A DNA stretch of 64,000 nt, from NCBI GenBank assembly GCA_007922195.1, contig ML681989.1, positions 44,022,187-44,086,186 of the forward strand, given 5' to 3'. This stretch comes from Podocnemis expansa. Lineage: Eukaryota > Chordata > Testudines > Podocnemididae. Made by a program: the position numbers and the translations under genes. Of the stretch, positions 33,336 to 45,418 are shown in pieces; position 1 is the stretch's first letter; every line of letters begins with the position of its first letter. The notes under the pieces are model-generated. The model worked only from the letters and a program-made list of their open reading frames with translations. It did not search any database and had not been told where the DNA came from.

Positions 33336-34882
33336 ACATTAACCATTTACAGCCATATAAAGTCACAGCTCAGGCATTGACAAATGTGCCAGATGCCTAG
33401 GTGCTGTCCCACAAACTTAGGTGCCTAGGTGTGTGGCACTTCAGTACCTTTCCCCACACCCCCACTGCTGAAAAGCTATCACCACTTTTAATTGTGCTGC
33501 AAGGAAGAAGTTGCCCTCCCCCCCAAAAAGCTACAGCCAGTATTGGCGGTGCTGTGGGAAAGCAGCCCTCCCCCAATGTCAAAAAGTCAGACAAAAAACC
33601 TGCAGGCAAAGAGAAAAATATACAGGCAAAGAATTGCCCTACCATTAAAAAAAAAAGCCATGTGCTATTCATTGCAGTGGCAGCTTTGTTCCTCACCTTA
33701 AGTGCTATAGCACAGCTAGGCATCACAGTACAATTGCTAGGTGCCATGGTGACTTGGTGCCCAGGTTTCATCAAGCTCTGTCACAGCTGATTACAAGTTC
33801 AGAGGTGAAGAACAAAATGAGAATTTAAGCAAGCTAATGTAAGAACTACAGTTCATTATAGCTCTGCAAGTCAGAATGCATAAGGAAGCTGCTTTTGGGG
33901 TGTGGTGAAATAAAGTGTAGGTCCTGTTACATATTAAGCTTGTGTGCTCTCCCCAGTGATCCAGTCTGTCGGCCAGTGAGGTGAAAAAGCCAGGGCCTTA
34001 TTTCAGAAATTCCTGCTTAGGCATGCAAGTGCTGCCAGCACAATGAGCCAAATGAAGGCTGAGTGCTGCACGTGTACACAGAAGAGGAGGGAGTTAAATG
34101 GGTGCCTGTTCCCCATTCTAGCCCATGTGCCATACCATAATTTTACCATCATGTTGCAGGATAGTGGCCAAGAAAACACAAAGATTGATTATATTCAGTC
34201 ATGACCTTTGGGCACTGCTACATCTGTTTGGAGATCAGTTTATTCCCAGTTGGTATCCCTTTCAATTAAAACGGCCTATTTATTTACATTTTAACACTGA
34301 TACCCTGACCATAATTTCACTATGAATATGTACTACTAATATATTTAAAAATTGTCCACCTGCTACAGATAGTTCCAATTAGCAATGCCTATTTAGATCC
34401 TCTTTCAGGAACACAGAAAAACATAAAAGATTGGCACAGACAGTGTGTCACTTGTGCCTACTGTTGACCTGCTGTAATAGAAAATCATTCATGTTTGATA
34501 CATTCAACTGATCCTCACAGACAGTCTTTGTTCTGCAAAGAGGAACGCAAAATCTAAAGTTTCGGTCAATATGTCACTGGAGAAATTTCTTTTTCAACTC
34601 CAGACACATGATCAGTTTGTTCAAGCCTGTATATATTCTCAAGAGTATGTGGGCCAAATTCTCTCACAGTAAGACAAAGCATGACAGAATCTTGGTTTCA
34701 GGCTGACAGCAAGATATCCCTGTAGGTTTGTCTACACAGCCTTAGCAGTGCAGGAGCTAGCTTGAATTCAGGTTTGCAAATAACAGGATCAGCAAAGACT
34801 GCATGGTATAGGCTTCAGTACAAGCTCGGCAAAGACCCTGGATATGTACTCAGAGCACTAACCCACCTTGAAACCCTCCTGG
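33336..34882. other. unassigned, no gene
   Basis: No host gene. At 33370-33780 the words cctaggtgctgtccc, cttaggtgcctaggtg and ctaggtgccatggtgac hint at a decayed inverted-repeat element, but no clean termini are seen. At 34725-34870 gtaggtttgtctacacag may be a MITE scrap. Confidence 0.4.
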
Positions 34883-35368
34883 ATTCTCATAGACTAAGGT
34901 CAGAAGGGACCAGTATGATCATCTAGCCTGACCTGCACAATGCAGGCCTCAAAACCTCACTCACCCATTCCAGCAATAACTCAATCATGGGTTAGAGGCT
35001 TAAGTCCTCAAATCATGATTTAAGGACTTGAAGATACAGAGAATTCACTAGCCTGTGAGAAATGCCCCATGCTACAGAGGAAGGCAAAAAAACCCAGAGC
35101 CCTAGCCGATCTGCCACAGGGAAATAATTCTTCCTGACCCCAAAATATGGTGAGTTAAACCCTGAGCACATAGGCAAGTCTCACCAGCTGGTCACCCAAG
35201 ACTTTTCTGTAATAACTCAGAATCCACCCCATAAACCCTCCCTTGTTAGGCCACTGGAATATTCACTGCAAGTAGTCAAACGTCAAAGATCAGTCAATTT
35301 CCAAAGTAGGCTGTCCCATCAGACCATCCCCACCATAAACTTTTCAAGCTCAGTTTCGAAGGCAGTTA

Positions 35369-36097
35369 CAGTCCATCCTCAATTGCCCGGACTATATGGG
35401 GGGGAGGAGGCATCCGAATTTGTAGAAGTCCAGAAAATTGAAAGCAAGAAGGGGGTTAGCCTAGGGGAGCACAGGGAGCTGGTGGCACAGTGGAGGGGTG
35501 CTTTCTCTGTCACTGGCCACAACGTGGCAAAGGCCAGGCGGGGGACTGCGTCTGCTGCTGTGACCATAGCCTAGTTCACCAGGGTCAGGTGGGAGGGGTG
35601 CTTTCACTCGCCATGGCCACAATGCAGCAAAGGTCGGGCAGGGGGCTGTTTCCACTGCCGCAGCCAAAGCCTGGGTGGGACGGGTGCTTTTCCCTGCTGC
35701 GGCCACAACACAGCAAGGGAAAGCACCCCTCCCATCCAGGCTCTGGCCGCGGCAGTGAAAGCAGCCTCCCGCCCCGCCTTTGCTGCATTGTGGCCATGGC
35801 AGGGAAAAGCACCCCTGCTGCCCAGGCTCTGGCTGCAGCAGTGGAAGCGGCCCGCCGCTCTGCCTTTGCCATGTTGTGGCTACAGTGGGGGAGAGCACCC
35901 CTGCCGCCTGGTCCTGGTGAGTCACAGCCACTTTGGCCACAACATGGTCCACCAGGGCTGGAGGGTGGTGCCTTCCCTACCGGGTTTGGTGGAGCACAGG
36001 GCACTGGCAGCAAGGTGTGTGTGTGTGGGGGGGGGGGTTATGGTCTGAATCTTCCAAAGTCCAGGAAATCGGGGACCAGAAAATCAAGGATGGACTG
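35369..36097. mobile_element. Tigger/pogo-like element with GC-rich palindrome
   Basis: The ends cagtccatcctcaattg and caaggatggactg are inverted, with 11 outer bases identical, and are flanked by TA on both sides (35367-35368, 36098-36099), the mark of Tc1/mariner/pogo. Inside, 35460-35930 is made of repeated and inverted GC-rich segments (gtgctttcac, gccacaatgcagcaaagg, ggaaaagcacccct) centred near 35710. The 270-codon plus frame at 35490-36302 and the minus frames are by-products of that structure. It interrupts CR1: the CR1 words ggcagtt and tgtgttttgcccccac join up when it is removed, as in the copy at 40020. Confidence 0.85.
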
Positions 36098-36232
36098 TAT
36101 GTGTTTTGCCCCCACCGCTCCCTTTGGAAGACTATTCCAGAACTTTACTCTTCTAATGGTAAGAAACCTGTGTCTAATTTCAAGCCTAAATTTCCTGAAG
36201 GACAGTTTGTATCCATTTGTTTTTGTGTCCAC
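36038..36232 (-). pseudogene. CR1 ORF2 C-terminal fragment
   Basis: The words GYKLSFRKFRLEIRHRFLTI and VKFWNSLPKG are the conserved C-terminal end of CR1 ORF2. The frame then runs into the Tigger-like end (DFLVPDFLDFGRF), so the last residues are not CR1. The start Met is chance. Confidence 0.85.
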
Positions 36233-36769
36233 ACTGGTGCTGGACTCAAGTAACTCTTCTCCCTCCCTGATATTTATCCCCAGGCCTGGCGCTACATGGT
36301 AAGCAGCCCCTGCTTAACAGGGGGTCACTGGCATTTTGAGGGGTGTCAAAAGGGGACAGCACCATGGCACTCCCCTGATGTCACTCATCTGCGATGGCCC
36401 ACAGCAGAGCAACAATCCCCAGCGCTGGGGCTGTTAATCCCTCTGATGTATTTGTAGAGAGCTATCATATCACCTCTCAACCTTCTTTTGCTTAGACTAA
36501 TCAAGCCAAGGTCCTTGAGTTTCTTCTCATAAAAAGCAGGTTTTCCATTCCATGGGCCATCCTTGTAGCCCTTCGCTATAACTGTTCTGATTTGAATTCA
36601 TCTTTTTGAAACATGGGGGACCAGAACTGCATGCAATATTCCAGCTGGGGTCTCACCAGTGCCTTGTATAGCATCACTAACATTCCTGTCTACTTGAAAT
36701 TCCTCTTCTGATGCATCCTAGGACTGCAATAGCTTTTTTTTGCAGCCACATTGCAGTGGCAGCTCATGA

Positions 36770-37036
36770 TCATCCTGTAATCCACCAGTACTGCCAGATC
36801 CTTCTCCTCCTCAGTCCCTTCCAACTGATGCATCCCCAACTTCTAGACAAAAAATTTTTATTGGTCCCTAAATGCATGACCTTGCACTTCCCATTATTAA
36901 ATTTCATCCTATTTTTGAGACTCCAGGTTACAAGGTCATCCAGATTGTTCTGTAGGCTTTCCCAATCCTTTTCTGTATTGGCCAATTTGCACTTTTTGTG
37001 CCAAGGTCGGTAAAGATTAAATGAGATTGGTCCCAA
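36770..37036 (-). pseudogene. CR1 ORF2 RT fragment
   Basis: 88 codons, of which LDDLVTWSLKNRMKFNNGKC and KVMHLGTNKN are the conserved RT palm-thumb words after the catalytic YADD/FADD box. The box itself is lost: the same frame reads LYRPWHKKCKLANTEKDWES where it should stand. A deletion or slip therefore removed the catalytic site. Confidence 0.8.
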
Positions 37037-37558
37037 GACCAGTCTCTGAGGGACTCCACTAGTGACCTCCCTCTTGCTTACTGTTCATCCTTCAGTATGA
37101 CCTGCTGTAGCCTCCCCTTTAACCAGTTTCTTATCCACCTTACTATTTTCATATTAATTCCCATCTTTCGTAACCTTAATAATTCCCTATGTGGAGCTTT
37201 ATTAAATTCCTTGCTGAAATCTAAGTAAATTAGGTCTACTTTTATCTAAAAAAGAAGTTATCCTCTCAAAAAAGGAGATCAGGATTGACTGGCACAATCA
37301 ACCTTTTGTAAAGCCATTTGCATTTATCTCAGTTATCATTAGGTACTTTCTCCTTCAAAATTTTCTCCAAGACCTTGCATACTACTGAGGTCAAACTAAC
37401 AGGCCTATAGTTAGCTGGATCACTTTTATTCCCTTTCTTGAAAATAGGAAATATATTAGCGATTCTCCAGTCATACGGTACAACTCTCAAGTTTATAGGT
37501 TCATTAAAAGTCCTTGCTAATGGGCGGGCAATTTCATGTGCCAGGTCCTTTAATATCT

Positions 37559-38218
37559 TCAGATGGAGGTTACCCTCCCAAATTTAGTCCAATCAACCAG
37601 CTTGAGCTCAGCTTCTACCTCGGGCACAGTAATTTCCACTTGGATGTCCTCATTCCTGTTAGCTACCCTAACTCTATTCCTAATCTCATCATCCCCTTCA
37701 TTAAAGAGAGAGTCAATGTACTTATTTAGACATTCAGCCATGCTTGGATTATCCCTGACCTCCACCCCACCCTTGGTGTTTAGTGGTCCCACTTCTTTGT
37801 TTTCTTTATTTTTATGGCTAAAGAAGCTTTTACTATTGGTTTTAATTCCCTTTGCAAGGTCCAGCTCTGCTTGACTTTTCACCTCTCTCACTATCTCCAC
37901 ATGTTCTAACTTCCAAGGAGGTAGATTTCCTTGCTGATCTGCCCCTTCCCCCATCTTCCACTCCTTATAGGATCTGTGCTTCCTCCTAATCACCTGTCTG
38001 AGATGCTTACTCATCCAGCTTGGTCTACAGTTCTTCCCTATTAATTTTTTCCCCATCCTTTGGATGTAAGCTTCAGATAGGTCCTGCAGCTTTGACTTGA
38101 AGCATTTCCAAGTTTCTTTTATCTTTACATTCATGAGTTCTTCAGTCCAGTCCAGTTTACCAGCTAATTTCCTTAATTTTCTAAAGTTAGCCCTTTTAAA
38201 GTCAAAGACCTTAGTCAC
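37559..38218 (-). pseudogene. CR1 ORF2 linker and RT start, 219 codons
   Basis: The longest open piece of this copy. FKRANFRKLRKLAGKLDW begins the linker, then RRKHRSYKEWK, SQAELDLAKGIKTNSKSFF and NKYIDSLFNEGD, ending near ITVPEVEAELKLVDWTKFG before the RT blocks. The same words recur at 41316-41727, showing that the two copies belong to one lineage. Confidence 0.85.
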
Positions 38219-38980
38219 AGATTTATTTTTGTTTATCCTTCCAACTAGCTTGAACTGAATTAGCTCATGGTCACTTGAACCTAAGGTTTCCCACCTATGA
38301 CCAGTTCTTCATTACTCACCAGTACCAAGTCTAAGATGGTATGCTCTCTTGTTTGGAGAAGGAATTCATCTGCTATCATATCCAGGAAAATCTGTGCCTT
38401 TTTATTATTACTAGCACATGTCTTCTAGTCTATATCTGGAAAGTTAAAGTCTCCCATAATCACACAGTTCCCAGTAGTATTTACTTCTTTAAAGGCCTTA
38501 AAACAGATCCTCATGCATGTCTGAATCAGATTCCAGTGGTCTGTATCAGCCCAAGAACTATCCCCAGAGAAACTCTAGAGTAGAGAGCTACTAGTGTGAC
38601 TTAGAATTAACAAGACAGTCTGTGCAAATGTATCACTTTGCATTTCCTTACAGCCTACCTTCTCATTGATAAACAATGCCACTCCCCCCACCTTTGCCTT
38701 TATATCTGCCTTTCCTAAAGAGCACATAGCCTTCAATACCCATACACGAGTCATGACTACTATTCCACCTTGTTTCTGTTATCCTTAAAATCTCATCTCA
38801 CTTCCTCTACCAGTAGGTCCAGTTCCTTCACTTTGTAACTGAGGTGCCTCACATTAGTATATAAACATTTTAGTTTTTGCTGCTTGGCTTCACTCACATT
38901 CCTTGCCTGATTCAGCACAGTTGTTCTATAGCCAATATCTTCTACTAGACTAGCATTTAACCGCTCCTCCTTCTAACACC

Positions 38981-39549
38981 CATGCTGCTCCTTATCAAGC
39001 TATCATGGAGGGCTGCACAGCAAAATGCAGCCTATAACTTGAGAAAAGTGCTGGAATGTGTTAGGATGACAGGAAAAAAAAAATCTGTATTTTGGCTATA
39101 TTTATTGGCATTATAGATGTAAGGAAAGGTGTTAAGGTGTTAGAGTGAAGGATATGGAGTCAGAGTTCCCGAGGCCCCTTATTACAGTGGGAGAGAGGAG
39201 GAGGGATCTAATGGAAGAAGCAGCAAACAATGATGTAGGAGGCAAAGTGGGAGAGAACGATGTAGTGAAAGCTTGGGGGAAAAGACAAGCTACCAAGGAT
39301 AGGAGCAGACTGTGTCAAAAGAGCAGAGGCACAGTAGAAACCTGGAGTTGTGCCCACAAGGACACTTGTTAGCAAATTTTTCCTTCTGCTCCTGCTTGAA
39401 CCAGCATACCTGAGTTAAAAGTATAAGCTGGAGTTTATCATCAGACCCCTCTTTCTGGTGAGGACTAAAGGGTTCACTCTCTGTTACCTCATGGTTGCTT
39501 TGGGTGAAAGTCAGAGCACTGACAAAATTGTTTTCTTTTACAAATTTGC
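38981..39549. other. unassigned between two CR1 copies
   Basis: AT-rich, with no gene. The ORFs at 39145-39372 (plus) and 39290-39592 (minus) have no domain, and the latter runs into the CR1 tail. Confidence 0.4.
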
Positions 39550-40593
39550 TCATAGACTCAGACTTTAAGGTCAAAGGGACCAATATGATCATCTAGTCTG
39601 ACCTCCTGCACAGTGCAGGCCACACAACCTCACCAACCCACTCCTACAATGAACCTCAAACCCATAACTGAGCTATTAAAGTCCTCAAATTAAGATTTTA
39701 ATACAGAGAATCAACCAGCAAGTGAGCCATTCCCAATGCTACAGAGGAAGGCAAAAAAAACCCCAGCACCCAAACCAATCTGCCCTGGGGGAAGATTCCT
39801 TCCCTACCCCAAATATGACAATCAGTTAAACCCTGAGCATGAGGGCAAGTCCACAACAGCCAGTCAAGAAGAACTTCTCTGTAATAACCCAGAACCCACT
39901 TGATCAAATGCCCCTTCCCACGTCCCTATCATACCCATCACCAGTAGTGAAAGACACAGACAATGGCCAAGCTACATTGTCCATCATATTCCCTCCATAA
40001 GCTTATCAAGATCAGTTTTGAAGGCACCTAAGATTTTTGCCCCCACAACTTCCCTTGGTAGACTATTCCAGAACTTTAGGAATCTGCATCTAATTTCAAG
40101 CCTAAATTTTCTGAAGGACAGTTTGTATCCATTTGTTCTTGTGTCCACACTGGCGCTGCATTCAAATAATTCCTCTCCCTCCCTTGTATTTATCCCTCTA
40201 ATGTATTTATAAAGAGCAATTATATCTCCTCAGCCTTCTTTTGGTCAGGCTAAACAAACCAGACTCTAAGTCATCTCTCATAGGGAAGATTTTCCATTCC
40301 ATGAATCATCCTTGTAGCCCTTCTTTGCACCTGTTCCAGTTTGACTTCATCTTTCTTAAACATGGGTGGCCAAAACTATACACAGTACTCCAAGTGAGGT
40401 CACACCAGCACCTTGTATAACAGTACTAACACCTCCCTATCTCTACTGGAAATACCTCTTCTGATGCACCCTAGGACTGCATTAGCTTTTTTCCACTGCC
40501 ACATCCCATTGGCTACTCATTGATCACAGAATGACAACCAGTATGCCCAGGTCCTTCTCCTCCCCTGTCACTTCCAGCTGATGCATTCCCAGC

Positions 40594-40893
40594 TTAGGGA
40601 CAAATAACAGGAATTTTTCTTAAGTACATGACCTTGCACTTCCCATTGTTGAATTTCATCCTATTTCTAATGCTCCACTTTACAAGGTCATCCAAATCAT
40701 TCTGTATGCTATCCTGATCCTCCTCTGTATTGGCAATTCCTCCCAGCTTGGTGTCATCTACAGACTTAATTAGCACATTCCCACTTTTTGTGCCAAGGTC
40801 AGTAATGAAAAGGTTGAATAAGATGGGTCCCAGGACTGATTCTTGGGGAACTCCACTAGTAACCTCCTTCCAGCTAGACAGTTCACCTTTCAC
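40594..40893 (-). pseudogene. CR1 ORF2 RT core fragment
   Basis: 99 codons: VTSGVPQESVLGPILFNLFI (RT motif before the catalytic box), then SVDDTKLGG, where the usual FADD reads SVDD with both aspartates kept, then KWSIRNRMKFNNGKCKVMYL. Upstream and downstream frames are broken. Confidence 0.9.
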
Positions 40894-41315
40894 TATGATC
40901 CTCTGTAGTCTTCCCTGTAATCATTTCTTTATCCACTTTTCTATTTTCATATTAATCCCCACCTTCCCCAATTTAACTAATGATTCCCTGTGTGGAACTG
41001 TATCAAATGCCTTGCTGAAATCTAAGTAAATTAGGTCCACTGCATTCCCTTTATCCAAAAAAAATCTGTTATCTTCTCAAAAAAGGAGATCAGGTTGGTC
41101 AGGCATGATCTACCTTTTGTAAAGCCATGTCATATTTTATCACGGTTACCAATATGCTTAAGTACTGTCTCCAAGGCCTTGCATACTGCTGAGGTCAAAC
41201 TAACTGGCCTGTAGTTACCTGGATCACTTTTACTCCCTTTCTTGAAAGTAGGGACATTAGCAATTCTCCAGTCATAAGGTACAACCCGTGTTCACCGATA
41301 TTTTAAAAATCCTTG

Positions 41316-41727
41316 CTAATCATGTGCAAGTTCCTTCAGTATTCTCAGATGAAGATTATCTGGACCCCCTGTTATAGTTCCATTAAGCAGCTGAAGTTTG
41401 GCTTCTACCTCAGATATGGTAATTTCCACTTCTACATTCTCATTCGCTGCCCAACCTGTCCCCAATCTCACCATCACCCTCATTAAAGACAGAGGCAAAG
41501 TACTGATTTAGATATTCAGCCATGCCTAGATTATCCTTGATCTCTACCCCCATCCTCAGTGTATAGTGGTCCAACCTCCTCCTCCTATTTATATGGTTGA
41601 AGAACATTTTACTATTGGTTTTGATTCCCTTTGCAAGGTCTAACTCTGCCTGGCTTTTGGCCTTCTTCACTTGATCCCTACATGCTCTGACCTCTAAAAG
41701 GTCATCCTCCTTTCCTATCCCTCCCAA
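41316..41727 (-). pseudogene. CR1 ORF2 linker fragments, two frames
   Basis: Two overlapping segments. 41440-41727 has KSQAELDLAKGIKTNSKMFF and EYLNQYFASVFNEGDGEIGD. 41316-41498 continues in another frame with VEVEITISEVEAKLQLLNGT and the GPDNLHLRILKEL block. A slip near 41450-41490 separates them. Confidence 0.85.
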
Positions 41728-41766
41728 CTTCCACTCCTTGTAGGCCTTGTGTTTGCTCCTTACTCT

Positions 41767-42235
41767 CCATTACAGAAAGCAGTTGCTCAGCAAGCAGGGG
41801 GAACCAGAAAGCTGCCTTCTCTGTTCTCCCTAATCTGCTGGTTATATAAAGCCTACTTTGTGGTGGGGGAAAAGGGAGAAGGATGTGGCAATGGCTAACC
41901 ACCTCTCTTCCAATCTGGGATTGGGGGAAAGAAGAGTACTTGGGAATGGGGGAGGAAATGGAGACAGAACCTTTGACATTGGGGAAGGAGGGAAAGAGGG
42001 AACATGCACAGCTACTGGTAAGGGGAATGAGGCTGAAACAGACCTGAAGTAGCAGGGGAAGGGTAAGTGGCAAATAATGTTTGTGAGCTAGGGAACAGAG
42101 TCCCTGGTATGCATAAACCATAAAGCATGCAACTCAATTTCTGTAATGCACACAGAATAATCTTAAGAATAAACATTAAAATCTTGCTGTACATATAGAA
42201 AGAGTACAACTACAGAGAACTCAGGTTCCTCATAG
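41767..42235. other. unassigned, no gene
   Basis: No exon or repeat recognised. The minus ORF at 41702-42121 starts outside CR1 and has no domain. Confidence 0.4.
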
Positions 42236-42243
42236 AGGTAATC

Positions 42244-42420
42244 CAGAGCTGTAACTACAGCAAGGCAAGCGGGACTTTGCTCCCGGTGCACTGGAGCAGC
42301 TCCATTGAGCCACTCCATTAAAGGCATGCTCCATGGTGCTTGCCCCAGGTCCTGCTATTGTAAGGGGCACATTCTGATTGGAACGTACCCGAGGCATGGT
42401 AAACTGTAGTTACGGCTCTG
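42244..42420. mobile_element. 177-bp hAT-type MITE, perfect TSD
   Basis: The termini cagagctgtaactacag and ctgtagttacggctctg are inverted with 16 of 17 matching. Identical 8-bp flanks aggtaatc lie at 42236-42243 and 42421-42428. It is the cleaner of two copies (the other is 29973-30151), with internal words ctggagcagctcca, attaaaggcatgctcc and attctgattggaac. Non-coding. The intact termini and TSD suggest a younger insertion than most elements here. Confidence 0.95.
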
Positions 42421-42428
42421 AGGTAATC

Positions 42429-43504
42429 TAAACTGCTAAGCTAGACAAATCACTCATGTTGAATAAAGAAAGGATAATCCTCTGATCTGAAGATATTTGT
42501 GACTAAAAGCTCCAAGTTTGGCTGCCTATAGTTCTTGCGATGCTATAATTCTTTAGTAGTGAGTAACTACAAACTATTTGTGAAAAGCTTTGGAACTCCC
42601 AGAATTTTGTGAATTTTTTGGCTGAAATGGTTAATAGTTTCAAAAGTCACACTGGCATAAAATTTCTTATTTCAAAATGTTTAATTGGTTCAGTATTAAA
42701 AATGTTCTATTCACACCATCAGGGAGAAGCAGCAATACACTGACTTAGATGAACCATCACATTACAAGGCTAGGAAATACAACCTCAACCCACCAGAAGT
42801 TAAGTGTCCTTCACTTCCACTGCTCAGCACCTCACAGGACTGTTTCATCATGAAAAGTCAAGGTAACAGTTTGATTAACAACCCAAAGTTTAAACTTTCA
42901 AAGCCCGAGATCAATGGGAGCTTTTCCATTTGACCTCTGTTGAGCAGGTTTGAGTTCTAAGGAGCCGAATTATTCAGGGCTAAACAGAGCCCCAGCGTGT
43001 GTGGCTGGACAGAGGGTTAAGAAAGTGTAAGGTGCTCCCAGGCAAGGGGAGCTATCTGGAAAGAAGAGCAGCCCCCCAGAACTTGGGCTAGAATAGTTAA
43101 CCTACCATCTCAAGCTAGGGAAGAAAAGTTGCACCACGTACTGATCCAGGATATTTCCCCTATAGAGCAAGGGGGAAGCCTGAAGCAACATAACCACCAC
43201 CTTGCTTAGGATGTCTTGCAAAGCTGCTGTTGAGTCCTTACCCATCATGAACACTCTTGAAGAAAACCAGGATCAGTTTGCAAATGATTTCCTAATTAAA
43301 CAGGAGGCTATATGTGTAATTAATATTATTCATCAATAGTTTGACTAGTTATATCCTTAGTCTTGAGGGTCACAAATTATTTAATATCTAGTGATTTTAA
43401 AAACAGCTTTCTTCACCCCCACCTGTATCATAGGCATTAAGCAATGGTGTGTGAATTGGGCCTCTTTTCCATGTAGCACAGTCATTCTGTAAGGAGAGAC
43501 TGGG
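42429..43504. other. unassigned, no gene
   Basis: AT-rich, with no repeat or exon recognised. Confidence 0.4.
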
Positions 43505-43512
43505 GTTCTGAG

Positions 43513-43879
43513 CAGGAACATTGCTGCCACAAGGCAAGACCCAGGGCGCGGGCGCAGGCCCAGGCCCTGCCCCCTGGCCATGATCAGGTGCCCAGGCCCG
43601 ATCCGGCACTGAGCTCCTGCCACTGCCAACCTGGCCCTGTATCCCTGGCCAGGGCCAGGGCCAGGGCCAGGGCCAGGGCCAGGAGGGGCTGGTGCTGCCG
43701 CCCTCCTAGCTAGGAGAGGCAGGTGCTGCTGCGGGCAGCCTGGCCTGGATCTGTGGCTGGGAGAGTAAGGTGTGACTGCAGGTGGTCTGGCCCTGGATCC
43801 TGGGCTGGGGCCAGGGCTGGGAGAGGCAGACAGCACCCTGGGCACTTGGGGCATGTGCCAGGAGCCAGCGATGTCCCTG
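43513..43879. mobile_element. hAT-like element, CAGGRACATTGCTG family
   Basis: The termini caggaacattgctg and cagcgatgtccctg are inverted, 12 of 14 matching. Flanks gttctgag (43505-43512) and ggtctgat (43880-43887) agree at 6 of 8. The sister copy at 11577-11982 has a 7 of 8 duplication. It is GC-rich and contains the hexamer array at 43649-43683. The minus ORF of 184 codons at 43381-43935 is compositional. Confidence 0.75.
43649..43683. repeat. CCAGGG hexamer array
   Basis: About 5.8 perfect tandem copies of the hexamer, inside the GC-rich hAT-like element. The sister element at 11.6 kb has only scattered ggacaggg words, so the array probably expanded after insertion. Confidence 0.9.
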
Positions 43880-43887
43880 GGTCTGAT

Positions 43888-45199
43888 ACAATTTATTTGC
43901 CTATCCCTGACTAATGTGGAAAAAAGTAATATCACATCTTTGTTGAGCTGACCTTTTCATCTTTATGCTAAGCATTGCTTAACATGATCAGTTATTAATT
44001 CACAACAGGCCATTATAGTAAAATATCCTCTGAGCATGCATGACATAGATTAAAAAAAAAAAAAAAAAAAAAAATCAGCTCATACCCCCCCACCCTTTTT
44101 TAAAATGCACTGAAACTTCAACTGCCAACTGTTTGTGCTACTTGAAGCACTTCTTGCTGTCACTTTTGTTCTGTGCATAAATTGGGTTTCTGCAGTCAGC
44201 GTATTGAATAACTGAAGCAAAATGCATGGCTCAGTCAAATGATTAATATTAAAATGTTATTTTGTGCTTCCAAGATTTTTTTTTTTTAAATGCTGCCCAT
44301 CAGAGCTTGGCAGAGAGGTATGAAGTTGAGAGTAGGATCAGGAAATCACAAAATAAGAGACTAGTTGCTTGGAACACATCATCTGGTGCATGTTCATGCA
44401 TCAGCCAGAAATACCCCACCACTACTTTTAGAAATTAAGCTACTCTTCTTAAGGATGCCTCTGGGGTTTCACCACCAGCACACAGCTAACAAACCATTTT
44501 ACTGTCTACATGGCTTTGAAAATACACTCCAAAGTGTCCAGACTGATATGTAAACAAAATCTTCCTATGCCTTATAACCCCAGTCCTCTCCCCTCTAGAT
44601 TTTTTTCTGTTATTTATAGTCATCACTCCTCCACTTAAGCCACATTTTTGTCAGGCTGAATTGATTAAGATTTCAGTTTTAGACTTGTGCTTGATTAGGT
44701 GTGTAAGAGGGTGGGGAATGGACAAATAACTTTCCTGAAGCTCAACAATCCTCTGCATCCTACAAGTTGCCAACTGCCTCAGCTGAGAAGTTTCACTTAC
44801 TTCTGCTGTGGGGCTAAAGAAACTTTTCCCCCCTTGCTCTATAGCTCCTCTATACCTGATTAATAGGGCCAGGGTTGGTAGGAAATCTGCCTGCTGTCTT
44901 AACTTTCAAACCCTCTTCTCTCTTGCAGTTGAGGGCACATGACTAGCACACTTAGGAGACACTGGTGTAGTTTCCCTGGAAGTCTAGGTCATTGGTGAAC
45001 AGCTTTTATGCCTTTAGGTAGAGAGCATAGCCTTTTTGTACTCCTCCTGTGCCACCCCAGGCCAGGCAGGATCAGCACCTGATAAGAAAGCCAAGAAGCA
45101 AATGCAGAAATTGCTCTAACAAATAATAAATCACCCCAGAAACTAAAGGGCTTCTGAACAAATGCAGGAATCCAACCAGTGTGAAGCAGCTTGCAGGAT
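43888..45199. other. unassigned; long poly-A tract
   Basis: A run of about 22 A at 44052-44073 and a T run at 44277-44287. No exon or named repeat. The text at 45060-45200 may be CR1 sequence too decayed to call. Confidence 0.4.
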
Positions 45200-45418
45200 C
45201 ATGGAAATGTTAAATTAAGGATAGAGTGCTAAAAGTTGTGCCAGCATTCAGAATAAGCAAGCAGTATGACCCAAGTATCCATGGACCATTTAGCCTAACA
45301 TCAGTCCTGGGGGAATAATGGAAAAGATGATATGGGAGTCAATTAATAAAGAATAGAAATACAATTAATGCCAGTCAACAGGGTGTATTGCAAAACTGAT
45401 CTTGTCAAACAAACCTAA

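Larger units (their letters stand above)
34883..38980 (-). mobile_element. decayed CR1 LINE, second lineage
   Basis: The plus-strand left edge (attctcatagactaaggtc, ggaccagtatgatcatct) is the 3' tail. Reading leftward from the right end, the frames give endonuclease scraps (38640-38900), the post-endonuclease linker (37559-38218, 219 codons), RT scraps (36770-37036) and the RT C-terminus (36038-36232). It differs in sequence from the 16.3-kb copy and shares its tail with 7.9 and 39.55 kb. It is split by the Tigger-like element at 35369-36097. Many stops and slips. Confidence 0.9.
39550..41766 (-). mobile_element. decayed CR1 LINE, same lineage as 34.9 kb
   Basis: The left edge tcatagactcagactttaa is the 3' tail. 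It contains the UTR words that recur at 34.9 kb and the RT C-terminal region (40020-40200). RT is at 40594-40893 and the linker at 41316-41727. It is 5' truncated in the linker near 41766. It supplies the uninterrupted reference for the Tigger insertion site in the neighbouring copy. Confidence 0.9.

Noticed and set aside
33370..33780. Possible inverted-repeat element with cctaggtgc words
   Set aside because: Words recur in both orientations but no matching termini or TSD could be fixed.
35490..36302. 270-codon plus-strand ORF
   Set aside because: Built from repeated GC-rich units of the Tigger-like element and runs on into antisense CR1 sequence.
43649..43683. CRISPR-like regular repeats
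   Set aside because: Simple tandem hexamers without spacers in a vertebrate transposon.
43381..43935. 184-codon minus-strand ORF
   Set aside because: Covers a hAT-like element and a hexamer array; proline/glycine-rich composition only.
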